From Tenebrio molitor (lineage: Eukaryota; Arthropoda; Insecta; Coleoptera; Tenebrionidae), in contig NC_091046.1 in NCBI RefSeq assembly GCF_963966145.1, positions 30,442,001-30,506,000 of the forward strand: a stretch of DNA of 64,000 bases, in the 5' to 3' direction. Positions 22,870-32,811 of the stretch are shown here, in pieces (position 1 is the first letter of the stretch; each line of letters starts with the position of its first letter). Both the position numbers and the translations under genes were made by a program. A model generated the notes under the pieces. It saw only the letters and a list, made by a program, of their open reading frames with translations, had not been told where the DNA came from and ran no database searches.

Positions 22870-25210
22870 AGTGCCGCTTTCATTACGATATGCAAAAAAA
22901 AAATAGAAGAAGGAAAGAAGAATAGAAGACGACCCGGTGGGAAAAGGTACAAAGAGAAGGTGAATAAAAAGGTAGGACAAAGAAAATGTTAAACGGAAAA
23001 GAAGCACAAAGGGGCATATAAGAAAGAAGATACGAAAGAGAGAGAAGCAAAAGTACTAAACGCTGTTCAAAAATCAAAAAACCACTGTGGTGCAAATGAC
23101 TTATCTGTTACTGTGATAAGTAATAGGAAATGTCATGAAAAATGTGTGTTATTTGCACCACAATGGTTTTTTGATTTTTGAACAGCGATTAGGTATATTG
23201 GAACATAATATCGGGATTAAATAAAAAAGGAGAAGAATTTTGGGACTACGTACGACAATTCGAGATAGTGGGTCTGGTAGAAATATGGGTTGAGGAACGG
23301 AAATGGAAAAAAATAAAAAAAGACGCTACCAAAAGAGTAGAAATGGGAAGGCCAATGGGCAAAAAAAGAAAGGAAAAAGGGAAGAGCTGCCGGGAGAATA
23401 ATAACGGGGTGAAATTGGGAATTAAAGTAAAACGACAAGAAAAGGGAGAAGAAGAAGGATACATGGAAACAAACGTACAAATAGGCAATATATGGTGGCA
23501 GATAATGACAATATACAACAAAGAGGTGAAGACAGCAAGAAGACAGGTCGAAGACGCAATGAAAGAAAACGGGGAAGAATGTATTATCATGGGAGGAGAC
23601 TTCTACGGGAGAATAGGCGAAAGAGAACCAATAAATTGGGAAGAAGAGGGGGATGGGAAAAGAAAATCCAAAGACTAGGTGGAAAATTCAGTGGGGAAGA
23701 GACTGATGGAATGGATCGAAGAAAATGTTTGGGAAGTATTGAACGGGAACAAACAAGGGGACGAAATAGTGATAGATTACGGAATAGTGAACGAAGAAAC
23801 ATGGGAAAGAGTGGAAGAATTCAGAATAGGAGAGAGAGTAGAGTTTCCCGTTGGAAATAAGTATAAAAGGAACGAACCACGAAGAAAGGGGAAAAGAAGG
23901 AGCAAGGGAGGAGCAGAAGAAGGTGACAATAAAAGTATGAGATGAACAAGAGCGACAGAAGCAGATATTCCTAAAAGCAAAAAGAAAATACACAGAGAGA
24001 GATGTAGAGAGAAGAAGAAGCAGAGGGGGGAGAGAGAGGAGAAAGAGATAAAGGAAATAAGAACAGAACAACAGGTGTGAAAATAGATAAACCGAGAGAG
24101 AAAGAAAAAGGAATCAGTGAGCGAGAAAATAATAATGCAAGAATTGGAAGAGTACTTCATGAAACTGCTGGAAGGGAGAAAGGAAAAAGGAGAGGCAGGA
24201 ACACAAACGAAGGAGAAGCAGACGGCGCCGGAGGAAACAGAAACCAGAACGGAAGAGGTGGAAAGACAGATAAGGAAGCAGAAAAATAGAAAGGCACCGG
24301 GGAGGGACGGAGTGCAGAATGAAGCTTGGTTGTATGGGACCGAAAGAATGATAGAGAGAATGGTTGAACTGATGAAAGGAGTATGAAGAGGAGAGGAATT
24401 CCCCGTAGACTGGAGAGAGGGCGTAATCTGAAAGGGAGAGAAAAACACAGCGGAAAACTACGAAGGAATAATTCTCCTGAACACGGGGTATAAGTTGTAT
24501 GTGTCAGTGTTGAGAGAAAGGATGAAGAAAGAGATCGAGGAAAAGGGAATGGTGCCGGACAGCCAAACCGAATTCAGAAAGGTAAGGGGCACTATGGACA
24601 ATATGTACATCCTGGGCCATTTAGCAAAGAGCGAAGTGAAGAAGGCGACGTTCGACAAGGTGGACACAGAGAAAATGTTTGAATGTATGAGAGAGAGGAG
24701 TAAGCGAATGGCTGGTGCGGAAGGTCAAGGAGATATACGCGAGAACGAAAAGCAAGGTGAAGGTGGGAAAGAAAGAGAGTGAATGGTTTGAGACGACAAA
24801 GGGAGTGAGACAGGGCTGGCCCTGCTATTCGCAAGCAGAGGGAGGTTGTGGTAGGTAGGGCGAAAGTTTGCGGACGACATGGTGATTGTGGCAAAGAGTG
24901 CGAGAGAGTGGAAAGATATGATGAGGAGCCTGGGAAAGTATGTGAGGAAAAAAAAGTTGGAAGTGAATGTGGACAAGACGAAAATGATGGTGTTAACAAG
25001 AGAAAGAGGAAGAGTGAGGAGAGTGAGTGGAAATTAGGAGAAAGCAAGATAGCAAGAGTGAGCGAGTTCAACTACTTGGGCTGCACCTTCAACGAGAGAG
25101 CCACGAACAAGGCGCACGTGAGAGAGGTAGTGGCTAAAAGTTATTCAAAAAAAGTTTGGGAGCCACTGAATTTAATGAAAAAAATGGGTCAAAAAACATC
25201 ATAGTAGGCT
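22870..25210 (+). pseudogene. purine-rich LINE (non-LTR retrotransposon), decayed ORF2
   Basis: Frames on the plus strand show, in order, an endonuclease segment (VEDAMKENGEECIIMGGDF), RT entry motifs (KNRKAPGRDGVQNEAW), an FRKVRGTMDNMYILGH segment, the catalytic FADDMVIVAKS box at about 24869, and EVNVDKTKMMV followed by FNYLGCTFNERAT. These are the endonuclease and reverse transcriptase of an insect LINE. Stops and frameshifts are frequent. The plus strand is strikingly rich in A and G throughout, a bias that also creates long meaningless antisense frames. A 127-bp MITE interrupts it at 23061. No poly-A tail or target duplication was identified. Confidence 0.85.
23061..23187. mobile_element. 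127-bp foldback MITE in the LINE
   Basis: Nearly the entire element is two arms: CGCTGTTCAAAAATCAAAAA at the left and its complement at the right. The TTCAAAAATCAAAAAACCAC core is shared with the termini of the elements at 60029-60348 and, more loosely, 36677-37031. Confidence 0.8.
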
Positions 25211-25285
25211 TTTTCTGTTGTCATTTAATTCAAAATTAAATCACTTTGACAAGAACATCAATCTTAACTTCAATTTAAATCACAA

Positions 25286-25696
25286 ATGTCTTTCACCAAC
25301 CTGGAGAAAACCGATATGGTTTTGATTCATGGCCAAGCCCGTGAACTTCCAGAGCTAGTACGCCAAATCAACGGTGAAAGGTTGCCTCCCTCAAAGGATA
25401 CTTCCCAATGCACGAACCTTTTTAAAAGTTGTGCAGCATCTTCGCGATTTCGGGCGTTTCGAAATGAATGAGCGTAATCTTGGCCGCCAAGGAAAAGATC
25501 GCATTTTAGTTGTAGAAGAAGGCATTCCTCCCGAAATCATTCATTAAGGTGTGAGTTGGGATTGTTGAAAATTACCTCGTAGGGCCCTATATTTTACCTC
25601 GCCGTTTAAATGTAGACGATTATCTGTTTTAAACGAAGTTTTGCCCGAATTAGTCGAGGAAATTCCTCTAGCAATTCGACGAAAAATGTGACGGTG
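25286..25696 (+). pseudogene. mariner-like transposase fragment
   Basis: It begins MSFTNLEKTDMVLIHGQAR, the DUF4817 N-terminus of insect mariner-like transposases. A frameshifted continuation (FGRFEMNERNLGRQGKDRIL, VVEEGI) follows, then LNEVLPELVEEIPLAIRRKM, which belongs near the C-terminus. The central catalytic part has been deleted. The truncated MITE at 25699 abuts it at a TA. Confidence 0.7.
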
Positions 25697-25698
25697 TA

Positions 25699-25995
25699 CT
25701 ATGGTGGACAATAAATTTAGGCTGGCCTGTCATTGACTTGACATCAAAATGTGAAGCTGGCATTACATTCAACTAACCCCATTTTCGATTTTTGTCATTC
25801 TTGTCATCGTGACAGCGATAATCAAAGTTAAAATTAGGAAATGAAGGATGCACCAGAGTGAAATGCGTACTACAAATCGGTTATGGTAGTGCGTCATGAT
25901 CTGTAAGTTACGAAAAGGGCGAAGAAAACGCCAAACAGCTTGAAAACCTTCAGTTTGACAAACTAACAGATCAGTCATAATAATAAAAACGTCAC
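25699..25995. mobile_element. truncated MITE of the 40119-40476 type
   Basis: The left terminus CTATGGTGGACAATAAATTT and about 290 bp of interior match the complete copy at 40119-40476. The right terminus is missing. TA precedes it at 25697-25698. Confidence 0.8.
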
Positions 25996-26604
25996 TTTTA
26001 ATGTCATTTGTATAAAAATAACTATTATTATTCTTAAGAATTACACGTTACTTGGCAATTGAAGGAAGGTGCTCAATTTTCTTGTAAAGGGAAATTAGAT
26101 CGGGCTCTGTTGGTCAATTTTATTAATTCATAACTAAAAAGCTGTTGCACCCTGAATATTTTTCTCAACATTTTTTACCTTCATTACCATCAAGGAAAAC
26201 GTACTCTAAGTTTGATCCGCAAGTTCTGGAACACCTGTATAAGGCAATTTGGAATATTTTGCCTTCTTTTAACACGTACTACCTCAGGTTAAAATATCTG
26301 CACAACATTCAAAATCAGACTGTATTTATTTAGCTTTGAAGTATTGGGTGATTCAAAATGACTGTGGATAAGTATGGCAACTATAGTCGACTCAAGTTGC
26401 AAAAAACCACTTGTCATTTGCAACAGCATTTTTTCAATATTTTTGAACCAAATAAAGGCACAAAGGGACCTGAAAATCATAGTTTGGATTGAATATTTTC
26501 CATATAAGTACCTACAGTTTTAAAGTAATTTCAAAGGACTAATGCCATAAAATTGCTGTTGTAAATCCAAATTGGGATTTTTGCAACTTGAGTCAAAGTA
26601 TGTA

Positions 26605-26961
26605 CTATTGCGGGCAAAAAAAGTGGGACATCAACGTCATTGTCTTGACTTTTAATGTGAAATAACCCTTACCTGATTCTAACCCTACTTTGAATCGATT
26701 GACGTTGTCATTATGTATTGTACGTTGTAGGGAGCGATTGTAAGTAAGCACGTAGTGAATATTTATTTAATGCAAAGTTCCAATCAAAATCTACCTTTAT
26801 CAAAAGAAGAGGGCATTTGGAAAAGGAAAATAGGAGGATAAAATAAATTTTTAAACTGTCAGCTGGAATAGTGTCAAAAAAAATGACAATAAAGCTTGAA
26901 CTACATCGAATTTTTCAAAACTGACAGAAATTTGATGTCCCACTTTTTTTGCCCGCAATAG
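26605..26961. mobile_element. MITE, 357 bp, CTATTGCGGGC termini
   Basis: Terminal inverted repeat CTATTGCGGGCAAAAAAAGT paired with its near-perfect complement at the right. TA flanks at 26603-26604 and 26962-26963; the right TA is also the left flank of MITE K. Confidence 0.9.
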
Positions 26962-26963
26962 TA

Positions 26964-27149
26964 CGAAAATTTATGTGGCAACCGTGTGGATGGGGTAGAA
27001 TTGTCATTTGTATAAACATTTCATAGCGTGCATTTGATTTTTTTTATATCATTGCACATTGATTTGACAATTTTCAAAATTGCGCGACTATGAACTGTCA
27101 AAGAAATGTCAGCTCTATTCTACCCACACAGTTGCCACATACATTTTCG
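26964..27149. mobile_element. MITE K, 186 bp
   Basis: Termini CGAAAATTTATGTGGCAAC and the complement GTTGCCACATACATTTTCG, flanked by TA at 26962-26963 and 27150-27151. A second copy (184 bp) is at 52437-52620. Confidence 0.85.
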
Positions 27150-27170
27150 TACATAGTTGCCATACTTGTA

Positions 27171-28144
27171 CATTGGGGTTACCCCAACGCCAAGTGAGAA
27201 AAGTACCAGAACTTGGAACGGAAACGTGTGTGATCCTGTTTCGAGGACGACCTGGAGTGCAAGAGACGAGCGTCTCTGGAGGTGTCACTGCAGTTTGCGT
27301 CGTTTTTCCAGTATGACGTGTATTACAAAGTGATCTCTTGTGCGAGTAACCCAAAAGAGAGTAGTAGATGATATCATTAAAAGTGGAAGTGAGTCTGTTT
27401 GTGCCAAGCCCAGAGATTGAAGACCGAAACGAAGTCGATGCCGGCTACTGGGCGAACAAAATGCAAGATCTGTGTTATGTATTTACAATAAGTACCTAGC
27501 TTTTTTTTTTTGTATTGTTGTATTTCAATAAATTTTGTCTGTTTGCTTCTAAATAAAAATGCGTTACGTAATGAAACCAGTACGATAATGAACTATATTA
27601 CGCAACTCAAATGACTATAAATGAATGTGGTTATAAGGTTTTATCCAAGCAGCCGTAGATAAACATGTTTATTTTTCACTTTAGTATAATTGCATGATAA
27701 CTCCTAGGATACGAAATACGTAAACATGTCCATAACAACCGGGGAATAAAACAGGGCGTAATAAGAATAAGCGGGCGTAATGCAAAGATGCCAATTTTTT
27801 TTTTTTTTTAAAGAACACGTATAGTGAAAAATAAAATCTTGTATGCACCACGGCGTCACCGAATGATTACGCCCATCGAACGATATCCATCTCTCGGGCT
27901 AAAGCCCTCGAGCTGGATTCATCGTTCTCCGGGCGTAATCATCGTTGTAACGCCCTTGGTGCATAAATAGCTATTTTTATCAACTTATTAATTGAATATG
28001 TTCAAATGACTATTTTCGCCCCAATTTTTAATACCATCGATGTTTCAAAATATCGATGTTTTTTGTTCGATGTTTCCTACCCATCGATGGTCGCTACCGA
28101 TGTCAACACCGATATTGAACATCGATGTTTGTGTTCGATGTCCC
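27171..28144. other. non-coding DNA with a foldback hairpin
   Basis: No supported gene. At 27843-27967 a foldback of about 125 bp has TGCACCA / TGGTGCA ends, ATTACGCCC / GGGCGTAAT arms and a CTCGGGCTAAAGCCCTCGAG core. A 15-T run lies near 27800. ATCGATG-rich repeats occur at 28035-28145. Confidence 0.5.
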
Positions 28145-28240
28145 ATCCCTATGCTGTTACAAAAATGAACCTTTGATGGTAAATTTCAAATTCGACAAAT
28201 TTTATTGTTACCAACAAACTCAGTCATTCTTGATCACACC
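28145..28240. repeat. truncated MITE (44454-44695 type)
   Basis: The right half of the family, ending in ACTCAGTCATTCTTGATCAC and CCG, followed by TA. The left half is missing. The Penelope insertion site lies directly at this terminus. Confidence 0.75.
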
Positions 28241-28251
28241 GTAGCTTATTA
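28238..28251. repeat. 14-bp direct repeat flanking the Penelope pair (left)
   Basis: ACCGTAGCTTATTA occurs here and at 32612-32625, just outside the two Penelope-like arms. It is probably a target-site duplication spanning both copies. Confidence 0.65.
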
Positions 28252-28298
28252 GGGTTATTGTTTTCCGGGTTGTGCCGCGGTCGTCTGGATTGCTGGGT

Positions 28299-28340
28299 AG
28301 CTGACGTTTCAATAGCCATGCTGCTATCTTCTTCGGAGCT
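28299..28340 (-). ncRNA. hammerhead-ribozyme-like motif, left Penelope copy
   Basis: On the minus strand AGCT, CCGAAGA, a short stem-loop (ATAGC / GCTAT around AGCATG), GAAAC, GTC and AGCT occur in hammerhead order. The family consensus core is CUGANGA, so the second base departs (C for U). Penelope-like elements are known to carry minimal hammerheads in their terminal repeats. Catalysis is doubtful given the core substitution and the minimal stem III. Confidence 0.4.
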
Positions 28341-30237
28341 TGTAAATAAACTGGTGTGGTCTATTCCGTGTTGGGCTATTTATATGGTTGGTGGTGGGAG
28401 TGGTCCCCGTGGGATTGGTGGTGGGGGTGGTAGGCGTGGCTCGGTGACTGAAGTTAGTGGGGGGGTGCGTACATGGTCGAATGACGGAATTCCACGTGCT
28501 AGAAAGCTCAACCCCTTGGTCTCTGTTGAAATTATTTGGATTTTTTCTAATCTCGATTGCTTCCCTTATTAATCTTTGATGGTATTTGGATGTTTTAGCC
28601 AGAACTACTGTTTTTTCAAGGTCGAACGTGTGGTCTCCATCTTCGAATTTGTGTTCCGCCAATGCTGATTTCTCCTTATCATACTGCTTGATGGCCCTAC
28701 TATGTTCCTTTAATCGACATTGTATTGAACGTCCTGTTTGTCCGATGTAGCATTTCCCGCACAGGCATTCTACTTTGTAAATCCCTTCAGACTGGAACAG
28801 GGGGAGTTTATCCTTAGGTGTTGGAAGGATCTGAGAGATTTTCTTTTCCGTGGTAAACCTGGTTCCAATGTTTCTCTTCTCCAAAATTTTCCTAATACGG
28901 TCCGTTACTCCTTGCACATATGGGAGGCAAGCAAATTTCTGGTAAGTTTGTTGTTCGGTGTGTTGTCTAACTTTTCTTGCAAATCGAATGTCCCTGTCCG
29001 AGAAACCATTGCATTTCAGCGCCCACTTAATATGTTTCAATTCCCGTTCTTTACTGTCTTCATCACAGATGGTTTCAGCACGATGGAATAAAGTTTTCAT
29101 CAAGGCTCTTTTCTGTTGTGGGTGATGGTGAGATTGTGCATTGAGGTATCTGTCAGAATGTGTTTTCTTTCTATAAACTGTGTGACGAAGCTGGTTTTTG
29201 TCCCGTGTTACCAACACATCCAAAAAAGGAATCTGGTTGTTCTCTTCTATTTCCATTGTGAATTTTATGGATGAATGGAGGCTGTTCAGGTGGTTCAAGA
29301 ATTGATCTAATGATTCACGTCCATGTGGCCATACAACAAATGTATCATCCACGTACCGTTTCCAAAGTTTCGGCTTAAGTGGAGCTAACTCAAGGGCTTC
29401 CTGTTCGAAAGTTTCCATGAATAAGTTGGCTATGACCGGAGATAGTGGGGATCCCATTGCTGCTCCTTCCTTCTGTTCGTAGTAATTTCCTTTCCATAGG
29501 AAATATGTTGATGTTAAGCAGAACCGTACCAATTCCGGAATATCTTCCCGTAGTCCTTGTGTTATCAAACTCTGTTTGATTATCTCGACCGAGTCTTCGA
29601 CGGGTACGTTGGTGAACAAGGAAACTACATCGAAGCTGACCAAGATATCTGTAGTGTCCAATCTCACATTCCTGATTGATTCAACAAAATGTAATGAGTT
29701 TTTTACGAAAGAATCTGTGTGTCCTACGTATGTTTGAAGATGTTTAGCAAGATACTTTGCCAGATTGTAGGTAGGGCTTCCCATAGTGGACACAATTGGT
29801 CGTAGAGGGCATTCTTCCTTATGAATCTTCGGGAGTCCATATAAACGGGGTGGTCTGGTAGATGATGGTAGAAGGGCGCGCTGTTCCTGTTGGGGGATTG
29901 AGGATTGTTTAATAATTTCTCTGGTTCGACGTTCTATTGTAGGTGTGGGGTCTTTCTTTAATTTGGTGTAATGTTCGGGATCTAATAGTTGGCTAATTTT
30001 GTCATTGTATTCATTCTGGTCCATTATGACGGTTATGTTGCCTTTATCCGCTCGTAAGATGACGATGTCCTTATCTTTTCTGAGTTCACTGAGTGCTTTC
30101 ATCTCATCTCTACTAAGGTTTCGCTTAGGTGGTTTGGATTTTTTGAGGATTCTGCAAGTTTCAAAACGAATCTCTTCTGCTTCTTCCTTTGGTAAATGAC
30201 GGATTGCTGTCTCTACTTCAGTGATGATTTCTTCCTG
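28324..30237 (-). CDS. Penelope-like reverse transcriptase / GIY-YIG protein (5' missing)
   Basis: It encodes the same protein as the right copy: an RT domain with FDVVSLF (motif A), GAAMGSPLSP (motif B) and YVDD (motif C), then a GIY-YIG endonuclease (GIYKVECLCGKCYIGQTG, followed by a conserved CRLKEH), and a Thr/Pro-rich tail ending KLRRR. The internal Met at 30102 gives 592 codons, but the frame stays open upstream (encoding ...EEIITEVETAIRHLP) into the gap at 30240, so the real start is not in the sequence. The reading frame is undamaged as far as it is visible. The enzyme would nick DNA and prime reverse transcription in the nucleus. Confidence 0.9.
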   Translation of the reverse strand, partial: QEEIITEVETAIRHLPKEEAEEIRFETCRILKKSKPPKRNLSRDEMKALSELRKDKDIVILRADKGNITVIMDQNEYNDKISQLLDPEHYTKLKKDPTPTIERRTREIIKQSSIPQQEQRALLPSSTRPPRLYGLPKIHKEECPLRPIVSTMGSPTYNLAKYLAKHLQTYVGHTDSFVKNSLHFVESIRNVRLDTTDILVSFDVVSLFTNVPVEDSVEIIKQSLITQGLREDIPELVRFCLTSTYFLWKGNYYEQKEGAAMGSPLSPVIANLFMETFEQEALELAPLKPKLWKRYVDDTFVVWPHGRESLDQFLNHLNSLHSSIKFTMEIEENNQIPFLDVLVTRDKNQLRHTVYRKKTHSDRYLNAQSHHHPQQKRALMKTLFHRAETICDEDSKERELKHIKWALKCNGFSDRDIRFARKVRQHTEQQTYQKFACLPYVQGVTDRIRKILEKRNIGTRFTTEKKISQILPTPKDKLPLFQSEGIYKVECLCGKCYIGQTGRSIQCRLKEHSRAIKQYDKEKSALAEHKFEDGDHTFDLEKTVVLAKTSKYHQRLIREAIEIRKNPNNFNRDQGVELSSTWNSVIRPCTHPPTNFSHRATPTTPTTNPTGTTPTTNHINSPTRNRPHQFIYKLRRR

Positions 30238-30239
30238 TG

Positions 30240-30439
30240 NNNNNNNNNNNNNNNNNNNNNNNNNNNNNNNNNNNNNNNNNNNNNNNNNNNNNNNNNNNNN
30301 NNNNNNNNNNNNNNNNNNNNNNNNNNNNNNNNNNNNNNNNNNNNNNNNNNNNNNNNNNNNNNNNNNNNNNNNNNNNNNNNNNNNNNNNNNNNNNNNNNNN
30401 NNNNNNNNNNNNNNNNNNNNNNNNNNNNNNNNNNNNNNN
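30240..30439. other. assembly gap, 200 N
   Basis: Exactly 200 undetermined bases, a size often used for gaps of unknown length. Sequence just after the gap (30440-30600) repeats the left-copy sequence from 30066 onward, so the assembly around the palindrome centre is unreliable. Confidence 0.99.
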
Positions 30440-30600
30440 TGTCCTTATCTTTTCTGAGTTCACTGAGTGCTTTCATCTCATCTCTACTAAGGTTTCGCTT
30501 AGGTGGTTTGGATTTTTTGAGGATTCTGCAAGTTTCAAAACGAATCTCTTCTGCTTCTTCCTTTGGTAAATGACGGATTGCTGTCTCTACTTCAGTGATG
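30440..30600 (-). repeat. duplicated 5' fragment of the Penelope-like element
   Basis: It repeats 30066-30226 (offset 374) and then folds into the right copy: a perfect inverted repeat of at least 15 bp (30581-30595 with 30608-30622) surrounds a 12-nt centre. It is either a real foldback junction or an assembly artefact. Confidence 0.8.
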
Positions 30601-32505
30601 ATTTCTTCTGAAGTAGAGACAGCAATCCGTCATTTACCAAAGGAAGAAGCAGAAGAGATTCGTTTTGAAACTTGCAGAATCCTCAAAAAATCCAAACCAC
30701 CTAAGCGAAACCTTAGTAGAGATGAGATGAAAGCACTCAGTGAACTCAGAAAAGATAAGGACATCGTCATCTTACGAGCGGATAAAGGCAACATAACCGT
30801 CATAATGGACCAGAATGAATACAATGACAAAATTAGCCAACTATTAGATCCCGAACATTACACCAAATTAAAGAAAGACCCCACACCTACAATAGAACGT
30901 CGAACCAGAGAAATTATTAAACAATCCTCAATCCCCCAACAGGAACAGCGCGCCCTTCTACCATCATCTACCAGACCACCCCGTTTATATGGACTCCCGA
31001 AGATTCATAAGGAAGAATGCCCTCTACGACCAATTGTGTCCACTATGGGAAGCCCTACCTACAATCTGGCAAAGTATCTTGCTAAACATCTTCAAACATA
31101 CGTAGGACACACAGATTCTTTCGTAAAAAACTCATTACATTTTGTTGAATCAATCAGGAATGTGAGATTGGACACTACAGATATCTTGGTCAGCTTCGAT
31201 GTAGTTTCCTTGTTCACCAACGTACCCGTCGAAGACTCGGTCGAGATAATCAAACAGAGTTTGATAACACAAGGACTACGGGAAGATATTCCGGAATTGG
31301 TACGGTTCTGCTTAACATCAACATATTTCCTATGGAAAGGAAATTACTACGAACAGAAGGAAGGAGCAGCAATGGGATCCCCACTATCTCCGGTCATAGC
31401 CAACTTATTCATGGAAACTTTCGAACAGGAAGCCCTTGAGTTAGCTCCACTTAAGCCGAAACTTTGGAAACGGTACGTGGATGATACATTTGTTGTATGG
31501 CCACATGGACGTGAATCATTAGATCAATTCTTGAACCACCTGAACAGCCTCCATTCATCCATAAAATTCACAATGGAAATAGAAGAGAACAACCAGATTC
31601 CTTTTTTGGATGTGTTGGTAACACGGGACAAAAACCAGCTTCGTCACACAGTTTATAGAAAGAAAACACATTCTGACAGATACCTCAATGCACAATCTCA
31701 CCATCACCCACAACAGAAAAGAGCCTTGATGAAAACTTTACTCCATCGTGCTGAAACCATCTGTGATGAAGACAGTAAAGAACGGGAATTGAAACATATT
31801 AAGTGGGCGCTGAAATGCAATGGTTTCTCGGACAGGGACATTCGATTTGCAAGAAAAGTTAGACAACACACCGAACAACAAACTTACCAGAAATTTGCTT
31901 GCCTCCCATATGTGCAAGGAGTAACGGACCGTATTAGGAAAATTTTGGAGAAGAGAAACATTGGAACCAGGTTTACCACGGAAAAGAAAATCTCTCAGAT
32001 CCTTCCAACACCTAAGGATAAACTCCCCCTGTTCCAGTCTGAAGGGATTTACAAAGTAGAATGCCTGTGCGGGAAATGCTACATCGGACAAACAGGACGT
32101 TCAATACAATGTCGATTAAAGGAACATAGTAGGGCCATCAAGCAGTATGATAAGGAGAAATCAGCATTGGCGGAACACAAATTCGAAGATGGAGACCACA
32201 CGTTCGACCTTGAAAAAACAGTAGTTCTGGCTAAAACATCCAAATACCATCAAAGATTAATAAGGGAAGCAATCGAGATTAGAAAAAATCCAAATAATTT
32301 CAACAGAGACCAAGGGGTTGAGCTTTCTAGCACGTGGAATTCCGTCATTCGACCATGTACGCACCCCCCCACTAACTTCAGTCACCGAGCCACGCCTACC
32401 ACCCCCACCACCAATCCCACGGGGACCACTCCCACCACCAACCATATAAATAGCCCAACACGGAATAGACCACACCAGTTTATTTACAAGCTCCGAAGAA
32501 GATAG
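30598..32505 (+). CDS. Penelope-like reverse transcriptase / GIY-YIG protein
   Basis: An open frame of about 635 codons. RT motif A (FDVVSLF) lies near residue 200, motif B (GAAMGSPLSP) near 257, and YVDD near 294; the GIY...YIG endonuclease pair is at about residues 484-498 with a following arginine in CRLKEH. A low-complexity Thr/Pro tail precedes the terminal KLRRR. This architecture (RT plus C-terminal GIY-YIG) defines Penelope-like elements with endonuclease. The visible ATG is created by the foldback junction: the left copy shows that the natural frame extends further upstream. The copy is therefore 5'-truncated although it has no internal stop. Confidence 0.92.
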   Translation: MISSEVETAIRHLPKEEAEEIRFETCRILKKSKPPKRNLSRDEMKALSELRKDKDIVILRADKGNITVIMDQNEYNDKISQLLDPEHYTKLKKDPTPTIERRTREIIKQSSIPQQEQRALLPSSTRPPRLYGLPKIHKEECPLRPIVSTMGSPTYNLAKYLAKHLQTYVGHTDSFVKNSLHFVESIRNVRLDTTDILVSFDVVSLFTNVPVEDSVEIIKQSLITQGLREDIPELVRFCLTSTYFLWKGNYYEQKEGAAMGSPLSPVIANLFMETFEQEALELAPLKPKLWKRYVDDTFVVWPHGRESLDQFLNHLNSLHSSIKFTMEIEENNQIPFLDVLVTRDKNQLRHTVYRKKTHSDRYLNAQSHHHPQQKRALMKTLLHRAETICDEDSKERELKHIKWALKCNGFSDRDIRFARKVRQHTEQQTYQKFACLPYVQGVTDRIRKILEKRNIGTRFTTEKKISQILPTPKDKLPLFQSEGIYKVECLCGKCYIGQTGRSIQCRLKEHSRAIKQYDKEKSALAEHKFEDGDHTFDLEKTVVLAKTSKYHQRLIREAIEIRKNPNNFNRDQGVELSSTWNSVIRPCTHPPTNFSHRATPTTPTTNPTGTTPTTNHINSPTRNRPHQFIYKLRRR

Positions 32506-32530
32506 CAGCATGGCTATTGAAACGTCAGCT
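32489..32530 (+). ncRNA. hammerhead-ribozyme-like motif, right Penelope copy
   Basis: Same 42-nt motif as at 28299-28340: AGCT, CCGAAGA, hairpin ATAGC-AGCATG-GCTAT, then GAAAC, GTC, AGCT. It starts 16 nt upstream of the stop codon, so it overlaps the last codons of the frame and continues into the 3' region. The core deviates from CUGANGA at one base. Confidence 0.4.
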
Positions 32531-32611
32531 ACCCAGCAATCCAGACGACCGCGGCACAACCCGGAAAACAATAACCCTATTGACAACGGCCGTGAAAACC
32601 TGCATTCGATT

Positions 32612-32625
32612 ACCGTAGCTTATTA
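32612..32625. repeat. 14-bp direct repeat flanking the Penelope pair (right)
   Basis: ACCGTAGCTTATTA, identical to 28238-28251. It is separated from the end of the right arm by 33 bp that have no counterpart on the left. Confidence 0.65.
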
Positions 32626-32811
32626 ACGCATTCAAAATTAAAGCGTTAACATCTTTGTTAAAACAGCAAATTAGAGAAAGAAGATTTAGAAGAATATATA
32701 ATGCATCATAAGTTTAGCCAATAGCAATCACCAATTTTGCATAGTGACAATGTAATGATAAGTCAATATACCCTTGACGACGTGATATAAAGACTTATAA
32801 TTAATCGTAAA

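Larger units (their letters stand above)
26344..27170. mobile_element. composite of nested MITEs (family I with inserts)
   Basis: The left end TTGGGTGATTCAAAATGACT matches the left end of the element at 52393. An outward piece of the right terminus (ATAGTTGCCATACTTG) is at about 27154-27169. Inside lie an inverted-repeat pair starting GACTCAAGTTGCAA (about 26389 and 26583), the MITE at 26605-26961 and MITE K at 26964-27149. Confidence 0.65.
28251..30239 (-). mobile_element. Penelope-like element, left copy
   Basis: This is the mirror image of 30590-32578: position x corresponds to 60829 minus x, with only isolated differences seen (a Phe/Leu codon near 29091). It runs from the shared end at 28251 into an assembly gap at 30240, where the 5' part is lost. 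The two arms make an inverted repeat of about 2 kb. Confidence 0.9.
30596..32578 (+). mobile_element. Penelope-like element, right copy
   Basis: Head-to-head partner of the left copy. It starts abruptly inside the coding region at the foldback junction and ends at 32578 with AATAACCCT, the mirror of 28251. The 3' part after the stop holds the hammerhead-like motif. Both copies stop at the same 3' base. Confidence 0.9.

Noticed and set aside
23777..24448. 223-codon minus-strand open frame, Ser/Leu/Phe-rich
   Set aside because: Antisense shadow of the purine-rich LINE; the composition alone explains the lack of stops.
27080..27316. 78-codon frame with several cysteines
   Set aside because: Overlaps MITE K and its flank; no domain recognised.
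28738..29091. 117-codon frame opposite to the Penelope gene, with its mirror copy at 31738-32091
   Set aside because: Antisense to a well-supported reverse transcriptase/endonuclease frame.
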